Assembly: GCF_018622995.1 (NCBI RefSeq)
Contig: NZ_CP076022.1
Coordinates: forward strand, 3,410,001-3,474,000
DNA length: 64,000 nt
Direction of reading: 5' to 3'
From: Arthrobacter jiangjiafuii
Lineage (GTDB): Bacteria; Actinomycetota; Actinomycetes; Actinomycetales; Micrococcaceae
In this document: one piece after another, positions 25,387 through 37,302 of the stretch
How positions within the stretch are numbered: the first letter of the stretch is position 1
Layout: each line of letters opens with the position of its first letter
Translations under genes and position numbers: made by a program
The notes under the pieces: model-generated
The model's input: only the letters and a program-made list of their open reading frames with translations
What the model was told of the DNA's origin: nothing
Database searches by the model: none

Positions 25387-27182
25387 GGCACCATCCAGTC
25401 CAGGACCGGCGTGGACTGCAGCCAGATCAGCAGGGTCATCAGCACCAGCAGCCCCAGGCTCCAGCCGATGAGCTTACGGAACAGCGTGCTTTCCGAGCCT
25501 TCCAAACCCACGGCCGCCGCGGCAATGGCCAGGTTCTGCAGCGACAGCATCTTCCCGAGGACGCCGGCGGAGGAGTTCGATGCCGCCATCAGGGTGGCTG
25601 ACAGACCGGTTTCATTGGCGGCGGCAACCTGCAGCTGCCCGAACAGCGAGTTGGACGATGTGTCGGACCCGGTCAAGGCCACCCCGATCCAGCCCAGCAG
25701 CGGCGAGAGCAGGGCAAAGTATCCGCCGGCGGAGGCCAGCGCGACACCGAGCGTGGTGGTCTGTCCGGAGAGGTTCATGACAAAGGACAGTGCCAGCACC
25801 GCGCAGACCGTGACGATGGTCAGGCGCAGCTGCTTCAGGGTGTCCCCGTAGACCCTCACGCCCTGTCCCGGCCGGATCCGGTAAAGGAGCATCGTGAGGA
25901 TGCCGGCGAACAGGAGCAGGGTGCCGGTGGCCCGGATGTGATCGAAGCGCAGGGTCTGCGCGCTGACGGCCTTGCCGCCCGAATCCACCACGTCGAGCCC
26001 CGGCCAGCGGAAGGTCACGCTGCCGATTTCGGTCAGCCAGGTCTTGATGACCGGGACCTGGGCCAGCGAGAACACCACAATGATGATCAGGTAGGGGGCG
26101 GTTGCCATCCAGACGCTGCGTGCATCGGGGCGGGCGTTGTCCCTGTCCGCAGGTGCTGCGGCGGAGCGGCGTCCGCGGGCGCCCTTGCCGTTCGGTGGGG
26201 TGCCGGTTGCCTGCGCGTCTGCCTGGGCGTCCGGACCTGCAGCTGCGGCCGACACTCCTGAACTGCCGGCGTCCACCGACTGGCGGGCCTCATCCACCGG
26301 TTGGCGGGCCTCCGTGGACTCCTGTACCTGCCCGGACATCCCGATAATTTCAGCCGGCTGCCAGACCCGCAGCATGAGCAGGACGGCGATAACCGTGGCG
26401 ACGGCGGCCACGACGTCGGTCAGCTCCACCACGAAGAAGTTCGACGCGACGAACTGGGCCAGGCCAAACACGACTCCGGAGACCAGGGCCACCGGCCATG
26501 TCTGCCGCAGGCCGCGTTTCCCGTCTACCAGGAAGACCAGGATCAACGGGACCACCAGGGCAATAAACGGTGTCTGGCGCCCGGTCATCGAGGACAGTTC
26601 CTGGAGCGGAATCCCGGTCACCCCGTTCAGGGCGATAATCGGAGCGGCCATGGCTCCGAACGCAACCGGTGCGGTGTTGGCCAGCAGCGCCACGATGGCC
26701 GATTTCAGCGGCTTCATCCCGGCCGCCATCAACATGGCTGCGGCGATGGCCACCGGTGCGCCGAAGCCGGCCAGGGATTCCAGCAGCGCGCCGAAGCAGA
26801 AGGCAATCAGGATCGAGAGGATCCGCAGGTCATCCGAAATGGAACGGATGGTCCGGCCCAGGACCTCGAACCACGGCGTGGCGACGGTGAGTTTATAGAT
26901 CCACAGGGCATTGATCAGAATCCAGAGAATGGGGAAGATCGCGTAAAACGCACCGAGTCCGGTGGCCGCCGCCACCTGTCCCACCGGCATCCGCCAGGCA
27001 ATGGCGGCCAACAGGATGGACAGCACCAGGCTGATGATGCCGGCCTGCCAGGCCTTCATCCGGAATACGCCGAGCAGCACAAAAAGCACGAGCAGCGGGA
27101 GCGCGGCGAGGATCGCGGAAATGACCAGCGAGCCCCCTACCGGATCGATGATCTGTTGAAAGGCCTGCGTCTGGATATCCAC
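25383..27182 (-). CDS. lctP: L-lactate/glycolate permease (LctP family)
   Basis: About 600 residues with 12-14 membrane helices, proton-coupled lactate/glycolate uptake. Family landmarks: FGALLESLAGFGAPVAIAAAML, NTAPVAFGAMAAP, and LTGSDTSSNSLFGQLQ near the C-terminus. Residues about 310-380 are an unusual hydrophilic insert rich in Ala, Gln, Asp and Arg between helices. The frame is open to 27290, but GTG at 27182 (VDIQTQAFQQIIDP) sits five bases after AAAGGGG. Operonic with the GlcD-type oxidase downstream. Confidence 0.92.
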   Translation of the reverse strand: MDIQTQAFQQIIDPVGGSLVISAILAALPLLVLFVLLGVFRMKAWQAGIISLVLSILLAAIAWRMPVGQVAAATGLGAFYAIFPILWILINALWIYKLTVATPWFEVLGRTIRSISDDLRILSILIAFCFGALLESLAGFGAPVAIAAAMLMAAGMKPLKSAIVALLANTAPVAFGAMAAPIIALNGVTGIPLQELSSMTGRQTPFIALVVPLILVFLVDGKRGLRQTWPVALVSGVVFGLAQFVASNFFVVELTDVVAAVATVIAVLLMLRVWQPAEIIGMSGQVQESTEARQPVDEARQSVDAGSSGVSAAAAGPDAQADAQATGTPPNGKGARGRRSAAAPADRDNARPDARSVWMATAPYLIIIVVFSLAQVPVIKTWLTEIGSVTFRWPGLDVVDSGGKAVSAQTLRFDHIRATGTLLLFAGILTMLLYRIRPGQGVRVYGDTLKQLRLTIVTVCAVLALSFVMNLSGQTTTLGVALASAGGYFALLSPLLGWIGVALTGSDTSSNSLFGQLQVAAANETGLSATLMAASNSSAGVLGKMLSLQNLAIAAAAVGLEGSESTLFRKLIGWSLGLLVLMTLLIWLQSTPVLDWMVP

Positions 27183-27303
27183 AAAAACCCCTTTGTTTTT
27201 GCCGTGACTGGTGCCCACCCAGCACAGAGGGGCTCCCCCCGTTGCAGTGAACGTAGCGTTGACCCTAGGCTCCCCGGGTTCTCCGGTCAACGGGTGGCAA
27301 GCA

Positions 27304-27349
27304 AAAGAATCCTCCCCGGCAGCTGGCCCGCTGCCGGGGAGGATTCCTT
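27304..27349 (-). terminator. Strong rho-independent terminator
   Basis: AATCCTCCCCGGCAG (27308-27322) pairs perfectly with CTGCCGGGGAGGATT (27331-27345), followed on the minus strand by TTTTGCTT. It follows the stop of the sodium/alanine symporter (27371) by about 25 bases. Confidence 0.88.
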
Positions 27350-27370
27350 TGCCGGGACCGGGCCGGGCCG

Positions 27371-28945
27371 TTAGGCGCTGGCCGCGGCCTCCTTGATGTC
27401 CTCGTCTTCGATTCCGAGCATCTCCAGCTTGCCGCTCTTGCGGTCTGCCAGGTACTCCTTCATTTCCCGCTTGATCACGGGAAGCAGCAGATACACGCCG
27501 AGCAGGTTCACGAACGCGCAGACAAAGAGGGCGGCGTCGGTGAAGCTGATGACCTGGCTGAAGGAGAGGACGCAGCCGGCAACGGTGAAGGTCAGGAAAA
27601 TGACCTTGTAGGCGATTTCACGGCGGCGGCCGCGGCCGAAGAGGTATTCCCAGGATTTCAGGCCGTAGTAGGACCAGGTGATGAGGGTGGAGTAGGCGAA
27701 GAGGGCGACGGCGATGGAGAGCACCACGGGGAACCATGGCAGGACGGTGGCGAAGGCATCCGAGGTGAGGATGACGCCGTCGGGCGCATCCCCGCCGCCC
27801 TGCACCTGTTGGATCCCCGCCTGCAGGCTGGGCGCGCCGGCCATGATGATGGCCAGGGCGGTCATGGTGCAGATGAGGACGGTGTCCATGAGTGGCTCGA
27901 ACAGGGCCACGAAGCCCTCGCTGACCGGCCGGCGGGTCTTGACCGCAGAATGCGCAATGGCTGCGGACCCCACCCCTGCCTCGTTCGAGAAGGACGCCCG
28001 CTGGAAACCGACGATCATGACGCCCACAACCCCGCCGGCGAAGCCTTCGGGACGGAAGGCGCCGTCGATGATGGCACCGAAGGCGGCCGGAACATTCTCG
28101 AAGTTCACGATGATGACGAACAGGCAGGCCACAATGTAGACGGCGGCCATGGCCGGTACCAGCTTGGAGGTGGTGGCGCCGATGGATTTGATGCCGCCCA
28201 GGATCACCACGGCCACCAGGACAGCCAGGACGACGCCGAACAGCAGGGCCGCGCCGGCGCTGCCGAGGATGCCGTCGTCGCCGCCGGTGACGTTCTGGAT
28301 CTGGGCGAAGGTCTGGTTGGCCTGGAACATGTTGCCGCCGGCCACCCCGAACAGCAGGATCGCCACCGCGAAGGTTCCGGTGAGGATCTTGGCCGGCCAC
28401 CGGCCGAAGCGCTTGAAGGCGACCGGCAGGTATTTGAACGGCCCGCCGCTGATCGAGCCGTCTTCATGGACCTCCCGGTACTTCACCCCGAGGGTGCACT
28501 CGGCAAATTTCGAGGCCATGCCGAGCAGGCCGGCCAGGATCATCCAGAAGGTCGCACCGGGCCCGCCGAGGGCCATGGCCGCACCGACGCCGGCGATGTT
28601 GCCGAGGCCCACGGTTCCGGACAGGGCGGAAGTCAGGGCCTGGAAGTGCGGCACCTCCCCCGGATCGTCTTTCGACGAGAACTTTCCGCGGATCACCTCG
28701 GCGGCCACTTTCAGGCCGCGGAACTGGATGAAACCAAAGTAAAAGGTGAAGACGACGCCGGCCACGATCAGCCAGGCGACGACGGCGGGGAAGCTGAGGG
28801 CGCCGACGGTGATCGGGAAGAACACGATTCCGGAAAACACCGCGGTGATCGGTTCGAAGAAGGAGTTGATGGTCGCATCGACGGAGCCAAGCCACCCCAC
28901 CTCCGCGGATGCCGGGGCAAGCGGGACTGATCGGGCTGTGCTCAT
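27371..28945 (-). CDS. Sodium:alanine/glycine symporter (AGCS/AlsT family)
   Basis: 524 residues, about 11 membrane helices. Landmarks: SALSGTVGLGNIAGVGAAMALGG (the Na+/substrate site), GGPGATFWMILAGLLGMASKF, NEAGVGSAAIAHSAVKTRRP and PLMDTVLICTMTAL. Imports alanine or glycine with sodium. ATG at 28945 is preceded by a GAGG 11 nt upstream; the TTG at 28966 would overlap that box. The gap upstream has a half-site resembling the GTAAGC motif (GTAAGCATGC, 28967) and a larger imperfect inverted repeat (AAGTAAG ... CTTACTT). Fits the local glycine/serine/alanine theme. Confidence 0.93.
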   Translation of the reverse strand: MSTARSVPLAPASAEVGWLGSVDATINSFFEPITAVFSGIVFFPITVGALSFPAVVAWLIVAGVVFTFYFGFIQFRGLKVAAEVIRGKFSSKDDPGEVPHFQALTSALSGTVGLGNIAGVGAAMALGGPGATFWMILAGLLGMASKFAECTLGVKYREVHEDGSISGGPFKYLPVAFKRFGRWPAKILTGTFAVAILLFGVAGGNMFQANQTFAQIQNVTGGDDGILGSAGAALLFGVVLAVLVAVVILGGIKSIGATTSKLVPAMAAVYIVACLFVIIVNFENVPAAFGAIIDGAFRPEGFAGGVVGVMIVGFQRASFSNEAGVGSAAIAHSAVKTRRPVSEGFVALFEPLMDTVLICTMTALAIIMAGAPSLQAGIQQVQGGGDAPDGVILTSDAFATVLPWFPVVLSIAVALFAYSTLITWSYYGLKSWEYLFGRGRRREIAYKVIFLTFTVAGCVLSFSQVISFTDAALFVCAFVNLLGVYLLLPVIKREMKEYLADRKSGKLEMLGIEDEDIKEAAASA

Positions 28946-29068
28946 TCGTGTAAAACCTCGGTTCAAGTAAGCATGCTGTCGAATATGCCTACACAGCCTT
29001 ACTTAAACCACTGGTGTTGCACAAATCACACTGGAAGCATCAGCGCCGCGCACGCAGTGCTGTCAGCC

Positions 29069-29443
29069 CTACGCGTCCTTTCTGCGGTTGAGGAAACCGG
29101 CGGTGGCGGGAGTGGGAGCGGCGCCGGGAGCGGGAATGGTGCCGGGGCTGGCGGCCGTGCCGGGGCTGGGAATGGTGCCGGGGTCCGGGATGGGGTCCGG
29201 GATGGGGTCCGGGATCACGGCGGGATCCGGAATTATGGCCGAAAAAACCGGCGGAAAGCCGAACACGCCGTTTGGTTCCATCGCGTCGAGGACTTCCTGC
29301 GAATCGGTGTCATCCGGCATTGGTTCGGGCTGGCGCCATTCCTGGGCGCGGTCCGGCACCGCGTTCCGGGTCAGCCCGTCGGTTTCCAGTTTCATTTCCT
29401 CGTCGAGGCGGCGCCCGTGCGTGGTGTTTCCGCGTTCAGCCAT
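29069..29443 (-). CDS. Small acidic protein with proline-rich repeat tail
   Basis: 124 residues. The N-terminal half (MAERGNTTHGRRLDEEMKLE, later RAQEWRQPEP) resembles the short charged segment that precedes DUF2795 domains in actinobacteria, but no DUF2795 domain follows. Instead residues 70-115 are imperfect repeats of xPDP / SPGT / PAPG, then FLNRRKDA. DNA-level repeats give the tail (e.g. GGGTCCGGGATG repeated near 29180-29205). Disordered and soluble; function unknown. Confidence 0.6.
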   Translation of the reverse strand: MAERGNTTHGRRLDEEMKLETDGLTRNAVPDRAQEWRQPEPMPDDTDSQEVLDAMEPNGVFGFPPVFSAIIPDPAVIPDPIPDPIPDPGTIPSPGTAASPGTIPAPGAAPTPATAGFLNRRKDA

Positions 29444-29543
29444 GATGGATTCCTCCCGTTAATGGACAGCAGGTGCACTCACTAAGCGTCCTTACGGTCT
29501 ATCAAAGGAACCGGCAGTGCTCAACCTGCCACGGCCGCCCGGC

Positions 29544-30959
29544 TCAGCATTCCACCACATTCACGGCGAGGCCGCCGAGCGCGGTTTCCTTGTACTTCGA
29601 ACTCATGTCGCGTCCGGTTTCGCGCATCGTCACGATCACTTCGTCCAGCGAAACACGGTGGTCGCCATCACCCCAGAGCGCCATCTTGGCCGCGTTGACG
29701 GCCTTGGCCGCGCCGATGGCGTTGCGCTCGATGCACGGCACCTGCACCAGCCCGCCAATCGGATCGCAGGTCAGGCCCAGGTTGTGTTCCATCGCGATTT
29801 CGGCGGCGTTTTCCACCTGCTCCGGGCTGCCGCCAAGGATCTCGGCCAGCCCGGCAGCCGCCATGGACGACGCCGATCCCACCTCACCCTGGCAGCCCAC
29901 CTCGGCGCCGGAAATCGAGGCCTGCTCCTTGTAGAGGACGCCCACTGCTCCTGCTGTGAGCAGAAAACGCACGACGACGTCGTCGCGCTCCTCCTGCGTC
30001 GCGTTTTCCATGCCGGGGCCGTAGTGGGTGGCGTAGAACATCACCGCCGGGATGATCCCCGCCGCACCGTTGGTGGGTGCGGTGACCACGCGGCCGCCGG
30101 AGGCGTTTTCCTCGTTGACGGCCAGCGCCACCAGGTTCACCCATTCCTGCCAGAACCTGGGGTCCCGATCCGGATCCTCGGCGCGCAGCCGGGTGTGCCA
30201 GGCCGGGGCGCGGCGGCGGACCTTCAGTCCCCCGGGCAGCAGTCCGGTGCGGGAGATCGCGGAGTTCTTGCATTCCTCCATCACGTCGCGGATGTGCAGC
30301 AGTCCGGCGCGGATTTCGGCCTCGGAACGGGACACTTTTTCGTTGGCGAGCATGACCCCGCTGATGCTCAGCCCGTTGTCGGTGCAGTGCTGCAGCAGCC
30401 CGACGGCGGTGCGGAACGGAAACGGCAGCGCCGCCTTGGTGGATTCCAGCTCCAAGGCAGCTGCGCGCTCCTCGCCGTCGCGCACAATAAACCCGCCGCC
30501 CACGGAGAAGAACGTCGCCTCGTGCAGCACACCGCCGTCGGCCGCCATGGCGGCGAACTTCAAACCGTTGGTGTGCCGGGGCAGGACAGTGAGCGGATGC
30601 AGCACGATGTCCGCTTCCCCGTATTCCAGGATGCGGGAACCGGCACCGGGCACCTGCGAGCACAGCTGCAGTTTCCGGGTCGCTTCGATTGCGGCCAGGC
30701 GTTCTTCGACTTCGGCCGGCAGGATCTTCTCCGGCGCGAAGCCCTCCAGCCCCAGCAGCACCGCGGTCATGGTGCCGTGCCCGCGGCCGGTCGCCGCGAG
30801 CGACCCGTACAGGTCCACGCGGAGACCGGCCACGGACTCCAGGACGCCGGCGTCGGCCAGTTCCCCCGCGAAGACGGCAGCGGCACGCATCGGGCCCACG
30901 GTGTGTGAGCTCGAGGGGCCGATGCCCACGGAGAAGAGGTCAAAAACGCCGACAGCCAT
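29544..30959 (-). CDS. sdaA: L-serine ammonia-lyase, iron-sulfur type
   Basis: 471-residue single-chain enzyme converting L-serine to pyruvate and ammonia with a [4Fe-4S] cluster. N-terminal beta domain: [34 protein letters not shown]. Alpha domain: [47 protein letters not shown] and [12 protein letters not shown] with the cluster cysteines. Last gene of the glycine-riboswitch-controlled gcvPTH-glyA-sdaA run, so glycine surplus is drained through serine to pyruvate. Starts 10 nt after the glyA stop. Confidence 0.96.
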   Translation of the reverse strand: MAVGVFDLFSVGIGPSSSHTVGPMRAAAVFAGELADAGVLESVAGLRVDLYGSLAATGRGHGTMTAVLLGLEGFAPEKILPAEVEERLAAIEATRKLQLCSQVPGAGSRILEYGEADIVLHPLTVLPRHTNGLKFAAMAADGGVLHEATFFSVGGGFIVRDGEERAAALELESTKAALPFPFRTAVGLLQHCTDNGLSISGVMLANEKVSRSEAEIRAGLLHIRDVMEECKNSAISRTGLLPGGLKVRRRAPAWHTRLRAEDPDRDPRFWQEWVNLVALAVNEENASGGRVVTAPTNGAAGIIPAVMFYATHYGPGMENATQEERDDVVVRFLLTAGAVGVLYKEQASISGAEVGCQGEVGSASSMAAAGLAEILGGSPEQVENAAEIAMEHNLGLTCDPIGGLVQVPCIERNAIGAAKAVNAAKMALWGDGDHRVSLDEVIVTMRETGRDMSSKYKETALGGLAVNVVEC

Positions 30960-30969
30960 GGGGGGTTCC

Positions 30970-32271
30970 TTAGACGTGCGCCGGTGCAGTGGCCAGGTCG
31001 GCCACCTCGGTGTACAGCGGATGTGCCTTCGCCAGGGCGGTGACGCGGTCCTTCAGCGGCGAGAGGTCATCATCGGCACCGGCAATGAGTGCCAGCGCGA
31101 TGATGTCCGCGACTTCACGGAACGCGTCCTCGCCGAAGCCACGGGTGGCCAGGGCGGGGGTGCCGATCCGCAGGCCGGAGGTGACCATGGGCGGGCGCGG
31201 GTCGAACGGCACGGCATTGCGGTTCACGGTGATGTCGATCTGCGCCAGCCGGTCTTCGCCTTCCTGCCCGTTCAGGGCAGCGTTGCGCAGGTCCACCAGC
31301 ACCAGGTGCACGTCGGTGCCGCCGGAGATCACGGAGATGCCCTTGGCGGCGACGTCGTCGGCGAGCAGTCGCTCGGCGAGGATCCGGGCGCCGGCCAGGG
31401 TGCGTTCCTGGCGTTCCTTGAACTCCGGGGTGGCGGCGATCTTGAACGCGGTGGCCTTGCCGGCGATGACATGCTCCAGCGGGCCGCCCTGCTGTCCCGG
31501 GAAGACAGCGGAGTTGATCTTCTTGGCGATGTCGGCGTCGTTGGAGAGGATGATGCCGCCGCGCGGACCGGCCAGGGTCTTGTGCGTGGTGGAGGTGACC
31601 ACGTGGGCGTGCGGGACCGGGCTGGGGTGCAGCCCGGCGGCGACGAGGCCGGCGAAGTGGGCCATGTCCACCATCAGGTAGGCGCCCACGGAATCGGCGA
31701 TCCGGCGGAACTCGGCGAAGTCCAGCTGCCGGGCGTAGGCGGACCAGCCGGCGACGATCAGCTTCGGCTGGTGTTCCTGCGCCAGGCGCTGAACTTCGGC
31801 CATGTCGATCCGCTGCGTGTCCTCGGCAACGTTGTACGGCACCACGTTGTAGAGGCGGCCGGAGAAGTTGATCTTCATGCCGTGCGTGAGGTGTCCGCCG
31901 TGGGCCAGGGACAGACCCAGGATGGTGTCGCCCGGACGGATCAGGGCGTGCATCACCGAGGCGTTCGCCTGTGCGCCGGAGTGCGGCTGCACGTTCGCGA
32001 AGCCCGCGCCGAAGAGGTCCTTGGCCCGGTCGATGGCCAGCTGCTCGATGACGTCCACGTATTCGCAGCCGCCGTAGTAGCGCCGGCCCGGGTAGCCCTC
32101 GGCATACTTGTTGGTCAGCACGGAACCCTGGGATTCCATCACGGCCACGGAGGTGTGGTTCTCCGAAGCGATCATTTCCAGGCCGGACTGCTGGCGGCGG
32201 CGCTCGTTGTCGATCTGCTGCGCCACCTCCGGGTCGATCTGCGCGAGGTGCGCGTTCAGGTAATCGGTCAC
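30970..32271 (-). CDS. glyA: Serine hydroxymethyltransferase
   Basis: 433 residues, PLP enzyme interconverting glycine plus 5,10-methylene-THF and serine. PLP lysine in [16 protein letters not shown]; other landmarks [30 protein letters not shown] and [13 protein letters not shown]. The start overlaps the gcvH stop by four bases. This is a second link between the glycine cleavage complex, which supplies methylene-THF, and serine dehydratase downstream. Confidence 0.97.
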   Translation of the reverse strand: MTDYLNAHLAQIDPEVAQQIDNERRRQQSGLEMIASENHTSVAVMESQGSVLTNKYAEGYPGRRYYGGCEYVDVIEQLAIDRAKDLFGAGFANVQPHSGAQANASVMHALIRPGDTILGLSLAHGGHLTHGMKINFSGRLYNVVPYNVAEDTQRIDMAEVQRLAQEHQPKLIVAGWSAYARQLDFAEFRRIADSVGAYLMVDMAHFAGLVAAGLHPSPVPHAHVVTSTTHKTLAGPRGGIILSNDADIAKKINSAVFPGQQGGPLEHVIAGKATAFKIAATPEFKERQERTLAGARILAERLLADDVAAKGISVISGGTDVHLVLVDLRNAALNGQEGEDRLAQIDITVNRNAVPFDPRPPMVTSGLRIGTPALATRGFGEDAFREVADIIALALIAGADDDLSPLKDRVTALAKAHPLYTEVADLATAPAHV

Positions 32272-32645
32272 AGCTCGCCGCCGTTCTTCTCTGCGTACTC
32301 CTCGGCGCTGAGCAGCGCACCCTCGGAGGTGGTGTTGACGGTGAAGAGCCAGCCGGCACCGTACGGGTCCTCGTTCAGCAGGGCCGGGTTGTCGATGGCC
32401 TCCTGGTTGATCTCCACGATTTCGCCGGAGACCGGTGCGTACAGGTCCGAGACGGACTTGGTGGACTCCACTTCGCCGCAGGTCTCGCCCGCGGTGATGA
32501 CGGAACCGACCTCGGGCAGGTCAACGTACACCACGTCGCCCAGGGCGTCGGCGGCGACGGCGGAAATGCCGACCTTTACGGGGCTGGAACCGTCCACCCA
32601 CTCGTGTTCGGCCGAATAGCGGAGTCCTGCATCAACTTTGCTCAT
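32268..32645 (-). CDS. gcvH: Glycine cleavage system H protein
   Basis: 125 residues, lipoyl carrier of the glycine cleavage complex. Lipoylated lysine Lys63 in [21 protein letters not shown]-terminus [16 protein letters not shown]. Preceded by AAAGGCACATCCC. The gap of 93 nt from gcvT is the only sizeable one in the operon and contains a strong hairpin. Accepts the aminomethyl group from P protein and hands it to T protein. Confidence 0.97.
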   Translation of the reverse strand: MSKVDAGLRYSAEHEWVDGSSPVKVGISAVAADALGDVVYVDLPEVGSVITAGETCGEVESTKSVSDLYAPVSGEIVEINQEAIDNPALLNEDPYGAGWLFTVNTTSEGALLSAEEYAEKNGGEL

Positions 32646-32705
32646 GGGATGTGCCTTTCACTGCGTCTGCTGGTTCTGTACTAGTTCAAAGTCTAGGTCT
32701 GGGGG

Positions 32706-32736
32706 CCGTCCGGGCGGCATTTCGCCGCCCGGACGG
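32706..32736 (-). other. Intercistronic 13-bp hairpin between gcvT and gcvH
   Basis: CCGTCCGGGCGGC (32706-32718) pairs perfectly with GCCGCCCGGACGG (32724-32736) across a 5-nt loop, starting 2 nt after the gcvT stop codon. No T-run follows on the minus strand, so it more likely stabilises or processes the mRNA, or partly terminates, than ends the operon. Confidence 0.7.
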
Positions 32737-32738
32737 TG

Positions 32739-33872
32739 CTACTTCGCGCGCTTGTAGAACGGGAGGGCGACGACGGTGAAGGGCTCGGGCTTGCCGCGCA
32801 GGTCCACCTGGACTTCCGTGCCCGGCTCGGCGAAGGCCGTGTCGACGTAGGCCAGTGCAACCGGATAGCCAAGCGTGGGGCTCGGGGCGCCGGAGGTGAC
32901 TTCGCCGATCACGGCGCCATCGGAAAGGACCGGGTAGTGCGAGCGGCCGGCGCGGCGGCCGGCCCCTTTCAGGCCGACGAGGCGGCGGGCCGGAGCCTGC
33001 TCCTTCTTGGCTTCCAGGGCGGCGCGGCCCACGAAGTCGCCCTCCTTGGAGAGGGCGACGACCGGACCGAGGCCGGCGGCGTAGGGGTCCAGGTCCAGGG
33101 AGAGCTCGTTGCCGTACAGCGGCATGCCCGCTTCCAGGCGCAGCGAATCCCGGCAGGCCAGGCCGGCGGGAATCAGGCCCGACTCCGCACCCGCGGCGAG
33201 CAGCGCACCCCAGAGGGCCGCGGCGTCGTCGTTCGGGACGTAGATCTCGAAGCCGTCTTCACCGGTGTAACCGGTGCGTGCCAGCAGCAGGTTCAGGGTG
33301 CGCTCCCCCGCTTCCCCGCCCACGGCCAGGTCCACGGTGTCAGCGGCGTAGTACTTCATTCCGGTGACCTTTTCCGCCTGGCCGGCGGGTACCAGGGCCA
33401 GGACGATGGCCTCGGCGTTCGGGCCCTGCACGGCGACCAGGGATGTGTCGGCGGAGGCGTCGTGGACCCGGACGTCGAAGCCGTCGGCGCGGGCGGCCAG
33501 CTCGGCGGCCACCACCGGGGCGTTGCCGGCGTTGGGCACCACCAGGTAGGAGTCTTCGGCGAGCCGGTAGCTGATCAGGTCATCGATGATCCCGCCGGCC
33601 TCGTTGGTGATCAGCGAGTACTTGGCGCGCCCCACCTTCACGGCGGACAGCTTGCCGGTGAGCGCGTAGTCCAGGAAGGCGCCGGCGTCGGGGCCGGTGA
33701 CCTCCACTTCGCCCATGTGGGAGAGGTCAAAGAGGCCGGCGGCTTTGCGGACCGCGTGGTGCTCGGCCAGCTCCGAGCTGTACTTCAGGGGCATCTGCCA
33801 GCCGCCGAAGTCGGTGAAGGAGGCGCCGAGGCGTTTGTGCTCTTCGTAGAGGGCAGTGAATTTCTCAGTCAT
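32739..33872 (-). CDS. gcvT: Aminomethyltransferase (glycine cleavage T protein)
   Basis: 377 residues. Transfers the methylene group from H-protein-bound aminomethyl to tetrahydrofolate, releasing ammonia. Landmarks: LYEEHKRLGASFTDFGGWQM, FDLSHMGEVEVTG with the catalytic Asp region further on, TGYTGEDGFEIYV, GLACRDSLRLEAGMPLYGNE. Lies 12 nt after gcvP. Standard length for the family. Confidence 0.97.
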   Translation of the reverse strand: MTEKFTALYEEHKRLGASFTDFGGWQMPLKYSSELAEHHAVRKAAGLFDLSHMGEVEVTGPDAGAFLDYALTGKLSAVKVGRAKYSLITNEAGGIIDDLISYRLAEDSYLVVPNAGNAPVVAAELAARADGFDVRVHDASADTSLVAVQGPNAEAIVLALVPAGQAEKVTGMKYYAADTVDLAVGGEAGERTLNLLLARTGYTGEDGFEIYVPNDDAAALWGALLAAGAESGLIPAGLACRDSLRLEAGMPLYGNELSLDLDPYAAGLGPVVALSKEGDFVGRAALEAKKEQAPARRLVGLKGAGRRAGRSHYPVLSDGAVIGEVTSGAPSPTLGYPVALAYVDTAFAEPGTEVQVDLRGKPEPFTVVALPFYKRAK

Positions 33873-33884
33873 GATCGCGGTCCT

Positions 33885-36752
<2,868 letters not shown>

Positions 36753-36801
36753 CATGGGCTCCAGGAAAGGCAGACGGGGGTACGCCAACGAACGTTGGGT
36801 C

Positions 36802-37011
36802 CTCCCCGCTCTGTATCGGACCTGAGAGATTCCGCGGGGGTGGCCCCGCTTGCACCGTCGGTGAACTTCGCACCGGGGTGCGGAAGCTGCTTTCCAGAGT
36901 TGCCTCGCTGTGGCGGTACAGGGGCCTGAGAGATTCCCGGGGAGGGTTTGCTCCTACGGCGCCCGCCGGTGCAGTGGTTGGCTGCAAAAACGCGGGACTC
37001 TCCCGCCACGG
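36802..37011 (-). promoter_or_regulatory. Tandem glycine riboswitch (two aptamers) upstream of gcvP
   Basis: Reading the minus strand, two copies of the glycine aptamer core occur. The first has GCCGTAGGAGCAAACCCTCC followed by GGGAATCTCTCAGGCCCC (about 36908-37011). The second has CACCGACGGTGCAAGCGGGG followed by CGGAATCTCTCAGGTCCGAT (about 36802-36905). The CTCTCAGG segments and a GAGGCAACTCTGGA linker stem are diagnostic. It lies about 50 nt before gcvP and should activate gcvP-gcvT-gcvH-glyA-sdaA at high glycine. The remaining gap to 37302 holds the divergent promoter of the permease. Confidence 0.88.
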
Positions 37012-37302
37012 CTGATAAAGGCATATTCACTTGTGTATATCCACGTGCGACCCTACCCTGCGGCAGGTGCCCCATCAAGAGAGTGACGGCGGCCGCATTG
37101 TTGTTGACGCCGCCGCCACCGCGGCGAGGGGGTGTGTCCAGGGCCCCGGCGCCCCAAATTGACAGGGCCGGGGCGCTGATTCCAAACTTGAGTGTCGGCG
37201 GTGGCGCCAACAACCTCATGTGGTCTCTGAAAGAGATGCCGCTCCCCGAGTACGTAGCGGCGTCGCGTGCGCCGGCGGGTGCCAAATTCAGAAAAGAGCC
37301 CA

